Notes: generated from the sequence alone by a model not told the origin. DNA of 64,000 bases from Longimicrobium terrae (GCF_014202995.1 NZ_JACHIA010000009.1:1-64000); one strand, 5' to 3'; counted from the stretch's first letter, positions 41,131 through 49,463 are shown. A program made the numbers and translations.

Positions 41131-42063
41131 ATGCCGCATTCCCGCTGGACGCTGATGCTGGTGCCGCACGACAACGAACGGGTCCGCTCGTTCCAGGTGT
41201 CGAGCCGCAGCATCCGCAACGTCGCCGGGGCCGCCCTCGTGGCCGCCACCCTGATGGGCACCTTCTCCATCGCCTTCTTCGTCAAGCAGTCGCACCACGT
41301 ACAGAACGCCAGCCTCCGGCAGGAAAACCACCTGCTGGCCACCGAGGTGGACCAGATGCGGCGGCAGATGGAAGCGCTGGACCGCTCCATCGCCGCGCTG
41401 ACGGAAAAGGACGAGCAGGTGCGCGTCGTGGCCGGGCTGCCGGAGATCGACGCGGATGTTCGCAAGGCCGGCGTGGGCGGGCCCGGGTTCGGGGACCGCG
41501 CGACGGCGGCGCTGGCCAAGCTGAACCCGCGCGTGGGCCGCAAGGTCGAGGCGACGTCCGAGGATCTGGGCGGGCTGGTGCGCCGCGCCGCGCTGCTGCG
41601 CAGCAGCATGGACGAGGCGATGACGCAGATTCAGCGCAACCAGCAGCGCATGGCCAGCACGCCCACCATCCTTCCCACCAACGGCCACCTCTCGTCGCTC
41701 TTCAGCAGCGGCCGCTACCACCCGGTTCTCCGCATCACCCGCCCTCACAAGGGCATCGACATCGCCGCGCGCATCGGGCAGCCGATTCTGGCGCCCGCCC
41801 GCGGCCGCGTCGTCTTTGCCGGCAACCGCAGCAACGGCTACGGCAACATGGTGGAGATCGACCACGGGTACGGCTACATCACCCGCTACGCACACGCTTC
41901 GCGTCTGCGGGTGCACACCGGCGAGTCGGTGGAGCGCGGGCAGCTGATCGCCGACGTGGGCAACACCGGGCTCACCAGCGGGCCGCACCTGCACTACGAA
42001 GTGGAAGTGAACGGCCAGCAGGTGGACCCCATGAACTTCGTGATCGGCGACGCGCTTCCCTGA
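41131..42063 (+). CDS. M23 family peptidoglycan endopeptidase, membrane-anchored
   Basis: About 310 residues. A membrane anchor lies near residues 30-50 (AGAALVAATLMGTFSIAFFV) and a coiled coil follows (about 55-95, LRQENHLLATEVDQMRRQM). The C-terminal LytM domain has its zinc ligands intact: H206 and D210 in RPHKGIDIAARIG, and H286-L-H288 in SGPHLHYEVEVNG. The coiled-coil plus LytM layout is that of cell-wall hydrolases such as MepM or of EnvC/NlpD-type activators; the complete metal site favours an active endopeptidase. It has its own promoter and a terminator at 42093-42122. No ribosome site is obvious before ATG 41131. Confidence 0.9.
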   Translation: MPHSRWTLMLVPHDNERVRSFQVSSRSIRNVAGAALVAATLMGTFSIAFFVKQSHHVQNASLRQENHLLATEVDQMRRQMEALDRSIAALTEKDEQVRVVAGLPEIDADVRKAGVGGPGFGDRATAALAKLNPRVGRKVEATSEDLGGLVRRAALLRSSMDEAMTQIQRNQQRMASTPTILPTNGHLSSLFSSGRYHPVLRITRPHKGIDIAARIGQPILAPARGRVVFAGNRSNGYGNMVEIDHGYGYITRYAHASRLRVHTGESVERGQLIADVGNTGLTSGPHLHYEVEVNGQQVDPMNFVIGDALP

Positions 42064-42092
42064 TCCGCGCATCCCACGGCACGCACGATGAT

Positions 42093-42126
42093 AAGGAGCG
42101 TCCCTTGCCAGGGGCGCTCCTTTGTC
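42093..42126 (+). terminator. Terminator after the M23 gene
   Basis: AAGGAGCG(T)CCC pairs with GGG(G)CGCTCCTT around TTGCCA (42093-42122), followed by TTGTCC, 30 bp past the stop. Confidence 0.8.
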
Positions 42127-42140
42127 CTATCTGAGGCACC

Positions 42141-43325
42141 ATGTTGAACTTGCTACTCGCGCTGGGGCTGGCCGTGGCCGACAGCGTTCCGCCGCCGCGC
42201 CCGGCCGCCATGCCGGCCGTGGTCGTTCACCGCCAGCCCGCGCTGCCCATCGTGGCGCTGCGGCTGTCGGTGCTGGCCGATGATCCGCCCGGGTACGCCG
42301 GCGCCGGGCACCTGATGCAGCACCTGCACCTGCCGCGTCTGGAAGACCGCGTCGCGCGCGTGGGCGGCCGCGTGCAGGCCGAGCGCACCTCCGACGCCGT
42401 GGTCTACACCGTCGTGGGCCCCGCATCGGAGCTGGCCTACCTGGCCGAGGCGCTGCAGGCCACGCTCGCCGCGCCCACGCCCGCCACGCCGGAGCTGCTG
42501 TCCGCCATGGCCGCGCTGAACGAGGAGCGCGGCTCCGAACGCGAGGTGGCGGCCAGCTACATCCGCGGCGCGCTGCGGGCCCGGCTCTTTCCGCAGGACC
42601 TGTCGGCGGCGGGGACGGAAACGTCCGCCGCGCGGCTGGCGGTGGCGCGGCTGGAGGACGTGTGGGGGGCCATGTACCGGCCCGACCGCGTGTCCATCGT
42701 GGCCGTGGGAGACGTGCAGATCGATGAGGTGCGCCGCGCATTCCGCGACGTGACCGCGGGCTCCCCGCAGCCGCTGGAGGCCTTTGCCGACACCGTGCGC
42801 GCGCTTGCCGCGGATACGCCGCAGGCCACGCGCGGGTGGCTGGCGCGGGGATGGAACGCGTCGGAGCTGGATCCCGCGGCGGTGACCGTCACCACGCGGC
42901 TGATCCGCACGCAGCTGCGGCGCCGCATGACGCGCTCGTCGGTGGACGTGGAGCACTGGTGGACGCACGACGGTCAGGCCGTGGCGCTCGTGCTCGCCAC
43001 GCCGGATTCTCTGGTTCCCGTCGCGCGGCGCAGCGCGGACGCGGCGCTGGCCACGGTGGCCGCCGCGGTGGACGACGCCGCCGTGCGCGACGCCGCCGCG
43101 GGCGTGCGGCGCGAGATGCTGTTCTTTGCCCGCACGCCGGAGCGCATGGCCGAGGTGCTGGGCGCGTTCGGCGACCGCGGGCTGCCGGCGGACGCGCCGC
43201 AGCGGTTCTTTGCCGCGGTGGAGCAGGTGACGGCGGATGACGTACGCGCCGTGCTGGCCGCCCTGCGCGCGCAGGACGTGGTGGCGGTGGACGTTCCCGC
43301 CCAGCGGCTGCGGAGGGGAACGTGA
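42141..43325 (+). CDS. M16-like peptidase homologue with altered active site, first of a pair
   Basis: 394 residues. The fold is that of M16B peptidases: a short signal-like start (LLLALGLAVADS), then AGHLMQH near residues 55-61 where active enzymes have HxxEH. The two zinc-binding histidines remain but the general-base Glu is Gln. A downstream NEERGSERE near 128 can supply the third zinc ligand. The second half shows MYRPDRVSIVAVGDVQIDEV, a typical M16 segment. Loss of the base suggests a non-catalytic, peptide-binding role. The next gene overlaps it and is also M16-like. Confidence 0.75.
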   Translation: MLNLLLALGLAVADSVPPPRPAAMPAVVVHRQPALPIVALRLSVLADDPPGYAGAGHLMQHLHLPRLEDRVARVGGRVQAERTSDAVVYTVVGPASELAYLAEALQATLAAPTPATPELLSAMAALNEERGSEREVAASYIRGALRARLFPQDLSAAGTETSAARLAVARLEDVWGAMYRPDRVSIVAVGDVQIDEVRRAFRDVTAGSPQPLEAFADTVRALAADTPQATRGWLARGWNASELDPAAVTVTTRLIRTQLRRRMTRSSVDVEHWWTHDGQAVALVLATPDSLVPVARRSADAALATVAAAVDDAAVRDAAAGVRREMLFFARTPERMAEVLGAFGDRGLPADAPQRFFAAVEQVTADDVRAVLAALRAQDVVAVDVPAQRLRRGT

Positions 43326-44521
43326 TGCGCCGCACGTGGTTCGTGTTGATGATGATCGCCGCCGCGGCCCCCGCGGCGGCGCAGACGCGCGTGATCGTGC
43401 GGCCGGAGCCGGGCACGCCCGTGGTGGCGGCGGAGGTGCTGATCGCCGTGGGCCCCGCCGACGAGGCGGCGGGCAAAGAGGGGATCACCTACCTGACCGC
43501 GCGCAGCGTCACCGCGCCCATCCTCCCCATTCTGGACTCGCTGGAGGCGCGGCTTACGGTGGAGCAGCAGAAGGACGCCGTCTCCTTTACCGTCATCGCC
43601 GCGCCCGACACCTGGGAGGAAGCGACGCGCACGCTGCTGGTGGCGCTCTTTCGCGATCCGGTGGACAGCGTGGCCACCGTCCGCCAGCGCACGGCCACCG
43701 CGGCGGAACTGGCCGCGCGCGAGGGGAGCCCCGCGGACGCGCTGGCCCGCGAGGTCGATAAGGCCGTGTTCGGCGAAGATCATCCGTGGGGACACCCGGC
43801 CGTGGGCACCGCCGCGTCCGTCCGCCGCCTGCGCCCCAGCGAGGTAGACGCCTTTCTGCGCAGCGGATTCACGGCGGACCGCGCGGTGGTCGCCATCGTG
43901 GGCCCGGTGGAGCGCGGCGCGGGCGAGGCACTGGCCGCGTTCATGGAGCCCGGGCCGCTGCGGACGACGGAGATCGACGCGCCTTCGCCGGCCACGGAGC
44001 CGGTCCGCCAGACGTATCAGGCGATCACGGCGTGGGTGTCCGCGACGTATCCCTTCACCGCGGACGCGGATGAGGAGGCCATCCGCCTGCTGAGCCGGCT
44101 GGCGCTGGAGCGGGTGTCGTTCGGCGTGCAGCGCCCGCAGGTGTACGACGCGCGCGCGGAGGTGGTGCGCCACGCGGGCGGCGGGGAACTGCGGATGGAT
44201 CTGGTGGTGCCGCCCAACGAGGCGGAGGAATGGGCCGGCCGGCTGGCCCAGGCGGTGTCCGCCTACGCGGAGGAGCCGCTGTCCGGACCCATCTTTGCCG
44301 ACCGGCTGCGGCGCTTTCGCGGCGAGCGGCTGCTGGAGCTGGAATCGCCCGAGGCGCGCGCGCGCACCCTGGCGCGCCGCACCATGCTCGGCCTGCCCAC
44401 CACCACGATCAGCGACGCCGACGCGCTCACCCCGGACCGCCTGCGCGCCGCTGCCCGCGCCATGGGCGACCCCGTGGTCGTGTACCTGGGCCCGTTCGTG
44501 GAAGAAGAGTCGGGCGGCTGA
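43325..44521 (+). CDS. M16-like peptidase homologue without zinc motif, second of a pair
   Basis: About 398 residues from ATG 43325, overlapping the stop of the first gene (TGATG); GTG 43322 is the alternative. A signal peptide (FVLMMIAAAAPAAAQ) leads into an M16-like fold. The expected HxxEH position reads GITYLTARS, with no zinc ligands. Later FGEDHPWGHPAVGT and FLRSGFTADRAVVAIVGPV are standard M16 segments, where the first normally sits before the Y/R pair of the substrate-binding half. M16B enzymes often work as one active plus one inactive subunit; here neither subunit has a complete centre. Confidence 0.78.
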   Translation: MRRTWFVLMMIAAAAPAAAQTRVIVRPEPGTPVVAAEVLIAVGPADEAAGKEGITYLTARSVTAPILPILDSLEARLTVEQQKDAVSFTVIAAPDTWEEATRTLLVALFRDPVDSVATVRQRTATAAELAAREGSPADALAREVDKAVFGEDHPWGHPAVGTAASVRRLRPSEVDAFLRSGFTADRAVVAIVGPVERGAGEALAAFMEPGPLRTTEIDAPSPATEPVRQTYQAITAWVSATYPFTADADEEAIRLLSRLALERVSFGVQRPQVYDARAEVVRHAGGGELRMDLVVPPNEAEEWAGRLAQAVSAYAEEPLSGPIFADRLRRFRGERLLELESPEARARTLARRTMLGLPTTTISDADALTPDRLRAAARAMGDPVVVYLGPFVEEESGG

Positions 44522-44585
44522 GTTCCGCGATGACAGGCTGGACAGGAATCCCGGACGGAGCCCAGCTCATCCGGGATTTCCGTTT

Positions 44586-44990
44586 CTACGAGGAACCGGA
44601 CCCGCGGTGTGCGCGCAGCTTGGCGAACACCTCATCCGCGGACGATGCCGGCGTGCGTCCGGCCATGTAGTCCGCCATCCGCGCGCGGATCTCCTCCGCC
44701 CACGCCGCCTCCACATCTTCCGGAGCCTCGGCCGCCGGTGCCGCGGACGGCGCCCCGCCCTCCCCGAACATCCTCTGCGCCTGAGCGAATGCCTCGTCCG
44801 CGCTCATGGTTTCCGCCGTTCCGTTGCGCATCTCGGTCACGCGGCGCAGCAGTTCTTCCTTCCATGCGCGGTCGTCGGACGCGGCGCCGTCCTCCTCGTC
44901 CATGCGGGCGGAAAATGCCTGCGCAAGCTGCCGCCTCTCTTCTGGCGAGAGCGCCAGGGGATTGTACTCGGGATTCGGAGAGTCTGTCAT
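44586..44990 (-). CDS. Addiction-module-component-like protein with duplicated motif
   Basis: 134 residues. It resembles the putative addiction module component family (TIGR02574-like), with LALSPEERRQLAQAFSARM at the N-terminus. The family's C-terminal motif appears twice: WKEELLRRVTEMRNGTAETM then SADEAFAQAQ near residues 43-72, and WAEEIRARMADYMAGRTP then SADEVFAKLR near 96-127. Such proteins are antitoxins for RelE/ParE-type toxins, but no toxin gene is adjacent. The start ATG 44990 has only GAGCGGATG upstream. It is the downstream member of a cluster of three relatives, the middle one decayed. Confidence 0.68.
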   Translation of the reverse strand: MTDSPNPEYNPLALSPEERRQLAQAFSARMDEEDGAASDDRAWKEELLRRVTEMRNGTAETMSADEAFAQAQRMFGEGGAPSAAPAAEAPEDVEAAWAEEIRARMADYMAGRTPASSADEVFAKLRAHRGSGSS

Positions 44991-45186
44991 TCATCCGCTC
45001 TGGAACAAGGAACATCAAGCCGCTTCCGCGCGAAGGATAATGGCCCCCTCGGAAGAGCGCATCCCACCCGGCGAGATTACGCGGATGATGGAACCGCCGG
45101 ATTCGCCGGATTACCGCGTCAGGCGCCTGGCCCAACAGCCCGGCTTCCGGCTGTGACAGGCGAGAGGGCCATGAAGCACCGCGCGG

Positions 45187-45422
45187 TCACCCGAAACGCT
45201 GCTCGGCTTCGGCGAACACGGATTCCGCGCTGAACGTTTCAGCCGTTCCGTTCCGGATTTCGGTCACACGCCGCAGCAGCTCGGCATCCCACGCACGATC
45301 GTCCTCCTCGCCGCTGCCGGCGTCGCCTTGGCTCGCTGACAACGGAGCCCGAGTGGCGGACGATCGATGGAGGAAGGCGCGAGTGCCTCCTCTTCACGCT
45401 GTTCCGGAATGTGTTTCATCAT
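45187..45422 (-). pseudogene. Decayed addiction-module-like gene
   Basis: Reading back from the TGA at 45187, the frame encodes DDRAWDAELLRRVTEIRNGT then AETFSAESVFAEAEQRFG, closely matching the first motif of the protein at 44586 (WKEELLRRVTEMRNGTAETM). The matching N-terminal part (ALAPSSIDRPPL, from ATG 45419-45422) is in another frame, so a frameshift separates the halves. The second motif is missing. This was found by comparison with the neighbouring paralogue rather than by an intact frame. Confidence 0.65.
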
Positions 45423-45458
45423 CGCTCCAGTACAGGTGACGGACAGTTCAGGGCGCAC

Positions 45459-45842
45459 TCACGTCAACTGATCCCGAAGCCGGGTGAATACTTCATCGGA
45501 CGGCACAAGCTGAACTCGCCCCGAACGATAATCATCCACACGGGTGCGGATCTCCTCCGCCCAGGCTCGCTCAGCTTCCAGAGCTTCTTCTGTCTCTGCA
45601 TCGCCGGAAGCGGCCTGATCGCTCTGCGCGGCATCCGCCATCGCGGCCGCACGGGCTTCCGCCATCTCTGCCTCGGCCCGCGCGATGTGCCGTGCGAGTT
45701 CCGCCGGCCACTCGGGATCGTCCAGAAGCTCGTCGTCCTCCTCATCATCCAGACTGGCGGACAGGATGAGCATGAGGTGCAGGCGATGACCGGGAGACAT
45801 GGCTAGCGCCTCGTCCTGGACCTGCTGTGGGGAAAGATTCAT
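45459..45842 (-). CDS. Addiction-module-component-like protein
   Basis: About 127 residues from ATG 45842 with GGAG upstream (the frame extends to 45869). N-terminal VQDEALAMSPGHRLHLMLIL and SLDDEED follow the antitoxin family pattern, then a charged Ala/Glu-rich linker of ~45 residues, and finally WAEEIRTRVDDYRSGRVQ with PSDEVFTRLRDQL. This last motif is nearly identical to the second motif of the protein at 44586. No toxin gene lies nearby. Function as an antitoxin is a family-based guess; the partner may be encoded elsewhere or lost. Confidence 0.7.
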   Translation of the reverse strand: MNLSPQQVQDEALAMSPGHRLHLMLILSASLDDEEDDELLDDPEWPAELARHIARAEAEMAEARAAAMADAAQSDQAASGDAETEEALEAERAWAEEIRTRVDDYRSGRVQLVPSDEVFTRLRDQLT

Positions 45843-46063
45843 TCTCCGCTCCGGCACGGGTATCGACAACAGCTTGCATCAACGATAATCGGCTTTTTGC
45901 AAGCGCGCATCCCCGCCCAAAAACGAAGTTACGCGCGTGGCCCCATCGGATCGCGGGCAGACCGGGACTATCGTTTCTCATCCGCCGTGCGACGGGTGAA
46001 ATCGTCAGGCGGCGCCTTGCCCGCATCACCGGAGACCCGCTTGGGGCCGGGGGGCGAAACAAA

Positions 46064-46096
46064 GAGCGGGGCCGCGGATGATCCGCGGCCCCGCTC
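46064..46096 (-). terminator. Terminator of the TPM/LemA operon
   Basis: GAGCGGGGCCGCGGAT (46064-46079) pairs with ATCCGCGGCCCCGCTC (46081-46096) around one base; on the minus strand it ends in CTTTGTTTCG. It lies 24 bp past the lemA-like stop. Confidence 0.85.
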
Positions 46097-46119
46097 CCGT
46101 TATCCGCCGTGAGGCGAAC

Positions 46120-46740
46120 CTACTTGCCTGCGCCGAAGTCCACGTTGGGCGCCTGCTCGGCGTTCGCGGGGGCCTGGTACGGCTCCTTGCGCTTGGCCCC
46201 GCTCGCCCGCGCGGTAATCACCTGCGGAAACGAGCGGATGTACGTGTTGTACTGCTGCACCGACTGGTTGTAGTCCTGCCGGGCCACGGCGATCTTGTTT
46301 TCGCTCTCCGCCAGCTGGTCCTGCAGCCCCTGGAAGTTCTTGGTGGCCGACAGGTTGGGGTACGCCTCGCGCGCCACGTTGATGAAGGTGCCGATCTGCG
46401 CGCGGACCGCGTCGTCGGCCTTCTGCATCTGCGCCACGTCGCGGCTCTGCACCGCCTGGTTCAGCTGCTGCTGCGTCTGCGCCAGCTGCTGCTCGGCGGC
46501 GGCCACGCTCTGCCCGGCCCGCGCCTTGGCCACGTCAGTGTACGTGCCCCGCTCAAACTCGGCCGCGCCCTTGACGGTGGCCACCAGGTTGGGAATCAGC
46601 TGGTTGCGGTTCTGCAGCGCCACGCCGATGTCGCTCTTGGAGCGTTCGGCGGCCTCGTCCAGTTCCTGGATGCGGTTGTAGCCGCATCCGCCCAGCGAAA
46701 GCGCCAGTGTGAACGCAATCACGCTCCGGGTAATGCGCAT
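46120..46740 (-). CDS. LemA family lipoprotein
   Basis: About 206 residues from ATG 46740 (ATG 46749 and 46773 are in frame too). A lipoprotein signal (AFTLALSLGGCGYN) precedes the LemA helical bundle: QNRNQLIPNLVATVKGAAEF, a long heptad region (SVAAAEQQLAQTQQQLNQAV) and EAYPNLSATKNFQGLQDQLA, then ARQDYNQSVQQYNTYIRSFP, the family hallmark. LemA proteins lie in the membrane with a long helical domain outside, often next to a TPM-domain protein as here; their job is unknown. It is the last gene of a three-gene operon. Confidence 0.93.
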   Translation of the reverse strand: MRITRSVIAFTLALSLGGCGYNRIQELDEAAERSKSDIGVALQNRNQLIPNLVATVKGAAEFERGTYTDVAKARAGQSVAAAEQQLAQTQQQLNQAVQSRDVAQMQKADDAVRAQIGTFINVAREAYPNLSATKNFQGLQDQLAESENKIAVARQDYNQSVQQYNTYIRSFPQVITARASGAKRKEPYQAPANAEQAPNVDFGAGK

Positions 46741-46775
46741 CTTGGTCATCTCCAGAACAGGATGAAGGATCATGC

Positions 46776-47534
46776 TCATGCCTGTGCGCCTCCCTCGCGC
46801 ACCAGGCGGTCCACGTAGGTCACCACGCGGTCCACAGCGTCCAGGTACCCCACGGCCAGCGGCGAGTCCGCCGTGGGCCGTGGAGGCTGGCCCGAGGCCC
46901 GCGCGCGGTGCACCTCCAGCAGCGCCCCCGGGTTGAACCCCGCCCGGGCCGCCACCTTCAGCACCACCTCTTCGGCGTCGCGCACGCCGGCCTCGCCGCT
47001 CAGGCGAAGCACGGTGCGGAACAGCACCAGAAAGGTGGAAAACGAACGGACCAGCAGCCCGCCCAGCTCCGCCGGCTCCCCGGCGAAAAGCAGGTACTGT
47101 TCCCGCAGCAGAATCTGCTTGCCCTTCAACTCCTTTTCGCACTGCAGGCGCAGGTCCGCCGGGTCCACCGTGATCCCGGCGAACGGGTCCGCGCCGGCCA
47201 GCACGTGATACGCCTCGCGCATGTCCGCCACCTCGATGGCGAACACGTCCGCCGAGCGCAGCCACTCGTCGTGCGACAGCATGAGCGGCGTGGGATTGCC
47301 CTGCGCCACCCAGTCGCGCGCGCGCTGCCCGGCCCGGCGCAGCGCCGCGGGGGTCAGCTCCCTCACCAGCACCATCACGTTGAGGTCCGAGGCGCCGCGG
47401 CGGTACTCGCCCCGCGCGGCCGAGCCGTACAGCACCACGCTTACCAGATCGTCGCCGTACAGCGACTCCATGTCCCAGGCAAAGCGCTGCGCCCGCTCCA
47501 GCTCTTCCGGCATCTGTCCCGCGTCTCGCGTCAC
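46776..47534 (-). CDS. Nucleotidyltransferase-like protein with altered catalytic motif
   Basis: About 252 residues from GTG 47534, preceded by GGGAGGAG and overlapping the stop of the TPM gene (GTGA). The N-terminal part is a MNT/KNT-like nucleotidyltransferase fold: VVLYG37-S38-AARGEYRRG then SD50-L-N52-VMV. Active enzymes have D-x-D in this last motif; here the second Asp is Asn, so catalysis may be lost or altered. The C-terminal part is helical (GLLVRSFSTFLVLFRTVLRL), resembling the HEPN-like helices found with such domains. It is sandwiched between TPM and LemA genes and co-transcribed with them, suggesting a link to that envelope system. Confidence 0.8.
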   Translation of the reverse strand: MTRDAGQMPEELERAQRFAWDMESLYGDDLVSVVLYGSAARGEYRRGASDLNVMVLVRELTPAALRRAGQRARDWVAQGNPTPLMLSHDEWLRSADVFAIEVADMREAYHVLAGADPFAGITVDPADLRLQCEKELKGKQILLREQYLLFAGEPAELGGLLVRSFSTFLVLFRTVLRLSGEAGVRDAEEVVLKVAARAGFNPGALLEVHRARASGQPPRPTADSPLAVGYLDAVDRVVTYVDRLVREGGAQA

Positions 47535-48394
47535 CAGTCTCCTCCCGATCCGCCGCCCCCGAATCCACCCCCACCTCCGAACCCGCCGAAACCACCACCC
47601 CCGCCTCCGCCTCCCCCGCCCCATCCGCCGCCACCCCATCCACCGCCGCCTCCAATGGGGAAGGGGATGATGACGGGCCCGCCGTATCCGCGCCGGCGCC
47701 GGCCACCGCCCCCGCCGCCGCCCCTCATCATCAGAATGATGACGATGATGACGAGGATGATGAAGAAGCCGTTGCCGCCCCCGCCTCCACGCCGGCCCCG
47801 CTGCGCACCCGGGTCCGCGCGCGGATCGTTCTGCGGCGCCACCGCGGTTCCGCCGGTGCGCTCGAAGCCGAAGTTGCGCGCATACTCGTCGGCCAGGGCG
47901 CTCACCGCAAGCAGGATTCCGCGCCCCGGGTTGCCGGCCGCCAGCTGCGGCACCAGCAGGTCGCGGCCGATGCGCCCGGTTTCCGCCGCCGTGATGAAGG
48001 TATTGGTGCCGATTCCCGTTTCCACCCGCCACTTGCGGTCGTTCATGGAAACCAGCACCACCGCGCCGGTGTTGCGCGCCCGGTCGCCCGGCTGCCCGGC
48101 CTTGCCGATCTGCCACTCGCGGCCCAGTTCCCGCGCCACCTCGCTGGCGGGCCGGCCGTCCAGCGAGGGCAGAGTGACGACGACGATTTCGCCGCCGGAC
48201 TTCTGCCGCACTTCCTCAATCACCTGCCCGATGGCGGTCTCATCCGCGGGCGGAATGACGTTGGCGAAGTCGTTTACGTAGCCCACCGGCCTGGGGTACC
48301 TGGGCTGCGCCCCGAGGGGCACCGCGGCCAGGACAAGCGCCAGCAGGAGAATTCGGCGCGCCGCTTGCGGACGGCGGGGTTGCCGGGGCGCCAC
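47531..48394 (-). CDS. TPM-domain (YgcG-like) membrane protein with Gly-rich tail
   Basis: About 287 residues from GTG 48394, the likely start before the signal sequence (ILLLALVLAAVPLGAQ); the open frame continues to 48568 over the divergent gene. The TPM_phosphatase domain spans residues ~45-180: VGYVNDFANVIPPADETAI, RQKSGGEIVVVTLPSL, NTGAVVLVSMNDRKWRVETG. A membrane helix (FFIILVIIVIILMM, ~205-220) follows, and the tail is almost all Gly with Trp/Phe. Plant TLP18.3 of this fold has phosphatase activity; bacterial members are unproven. It heads an operon with the nucleotidyltransferase-like and LemA genes. Confidence 0.88.
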   Translation of the reverse strand: MAPRQPRRPQAARRILLLALVLAAVPLGAQPRYPRPVGYVNDFANVIPPADETAIGQVIEEVRQKSGGEIVVVTLPSLDGRPASEVARELGREWQIGKAGQPGDRARNTGAVVLVSMNDRKWRVETGIGTNTFITAAETGRIGRDLLVPQLAAGNPGRGILLAVSALADEYARNFGFERTGGTAVAPQNDPRADPGAQRGRRGGGGGNGFFIILVIIVIILMMRGGGGGGGRRRRGYGGPVIIPFPIGGGGGWGGGGWGGGGGGGGGGFGGFGGGGGFGGGGSGGDW

Positions 48395-48455
48395 CAGGGC
48401 GTTCCCGGCCTTCGCCGTACCGCAAACCCGTTCCGAGCCGCCCGGGAGATCGTGG

Positions 48456-49052
48456 ATGAAACGCACGCTGCTGTTTGTGGCCGTGAGCCTGACCGCCGCC
48501 GGATGCAGCGATTCCAGGGTAGTCGTTCGCGCCAACCTGGCCGAAGGGGGCGAGCCGGTGGCGGACATGCCCGTCTATCTGCTTCCCTACGACCGGGTTG
48601 CCCTGATGGATTCACTGGAGAAGGCGTCGGATACCACCGAGCCCACCATCCCCGCTGAACTCCTACAGCAACTCCAACGCCTGAACGCGGCGCCCCCGGC
48701 TTCCGGCGACTCTGTGGCGCGCATGGCGGCGCTGCAGAAGCGGCAGATTCAGGCCCGGATCGACAGCATTCGCGGGCGCCGGCGCGCGTGGCGCGACGAG
48801 GTTTTCGCGCCGTTCGACAGCCTGGCCAAGAACAAGGGGGCCGAACTGGGCGTTCCCGCCGTCGCCGACACCACCGACAAGACGGGCCGCGCCGCCGTCC
48901 CCGCCGAGGCGGGCACCTACTGGGTGTATGCCTCGTACGTGCTGCCGGGAAGCACGCTGGAGTGGAACATCCGCGTCAAGATGCCGGAAGACCAGGACAG
49001 CATCGTGGTCCCGCTTTCACGCGCCAACGCCAAGGAGCGGCCGTTCTACTGA
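48456..49052 (+). CDS. Lipoprotein of unknown function
   Basis: 198 residues. The N-terminus is a lipoprotein signal (LLFVAVSLTAAGCSDS). A beta-rich start (VVVRANLAEGGEPVADMPVY) resembles the carboxypeptidase-regulatory or transthyretin-like folds, and the end (GRAAVPAEAGTYWVYASY) fits the closing strands of such a domain. In between lies a long helical charged insert (MAALQKRQIQARIDSIRGRR, ~90-120). I do not recognise the family. It diverges from the TPM operon, with the shared promoter region between 48395 and 48455 partly inside the unused N-terminal extension of the TPM frame. Confidence 0.68.
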   Translation: MKRTLLFVAVSLTAAGCSDSRVVVRANLAEGGEPVADMPVYLLPYDRVALMDSLEKASDTTEPTIPAELLQQLQRLNAAPPASGDSVARMAALQKRQIQARIDSIRGRRRAWRDEVFAPFDSLAKNKGAELGVPAVADTTDKTGRAAVPAEAGTYWVYASYVLPGSTLEWNIRVKMPEDQDSIVVPLSRANAKERPFY

Positions 49053-49146
49053 TCCGCTGAACAGAAGGCATCACGCAGAGCAGCAGAGCAGCAGAGAACG
49101 GATTCGGGGACGCGTGGGGGAGGGTCTCTGCTCGCCGCGGGCTGTG

Positions 49147-49200
49147 AGGCCCCTCCCCCGGCCCCTCCCCGTGCAAACAGACGCACGGAGAGGGGAGAAC
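49147..49200 (-). repeat. Dispersed repeat R2, partial copy
   Basis: Only the end with CCCCTCCCCGTGCAAACAGA and CGCACGGAGAGGGGAGAAC is kept; the other end and the centre are missing. Confidence 0.75.
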
Positions 49201-49326
49201 CCACACCCGCCCCGCCGCAGTCCGCGGAGGCGGACTTCGTGTTTTTCGAGGTGCGGTTTCAACCGCCGGACCGGCCCTCGCCTGCTTCGCGGGTTCTCGA
49301 TCCCACGGATGTGTTGATCTGCTGCC

Positions 49327-49391
49327 CTGCTCTGCTGCTCTGCTGCTCTGCTGCTCTGCTGCTCTGCTGCTCTGCTGCTCTGCTGCTCTGC
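49327..49391. repeat. About eight tandem CTGCTCTG units
   Basis: A perfect 8-bp tandem array. An inverted two-to-three-unit relative lies 230 bp upstream at 49071-49100 and another at 6231-6254. Such arrays can change length by slippage. Confidence 0.9.
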
Positions 49392-49424
49392 GTGAGATGA
49401 TCAGTTCGGGGGTTCGATGAACGA

Positions 49425-49460
49425 AAGAGGGCGCCTCCGCGGCTGCGGAGGCGCCCTCTT
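49425..49460 (-). terminator. Terminator of the tamA-tamB operon
   Basis: Sixteen-base-pair stem AAGAGGGCGCCTCCGC / GCGGAGGCGCCCTCTT with a 4-nt loop, ending in CTTTCGTT on the minus strand, just 3 bp past the TamB stop codon. Confidence 0.9.
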
Positions 49461-49463
49461 CCT

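Larger units (their letters stand above)
49053..49463. other. 411-bp repeat-rich gap
   Basis: In order: an inverted CAGAGCAG element (49071-49100), the partial R2 copy (49147-49200), a reversed R4-like half-unit (49210-49262), the CTGCTCTG tandem array (49327-49391) and the terminator of the TamB gene (49425-49460). The flanking genes converge. No gene is seen. Confidence 0.7.

Noticed and set aside
49327-49391. Possible CRISPR array or coding repeat
   Set aside because: Simple 8-bp tandem units, no spacers and no supported frame.
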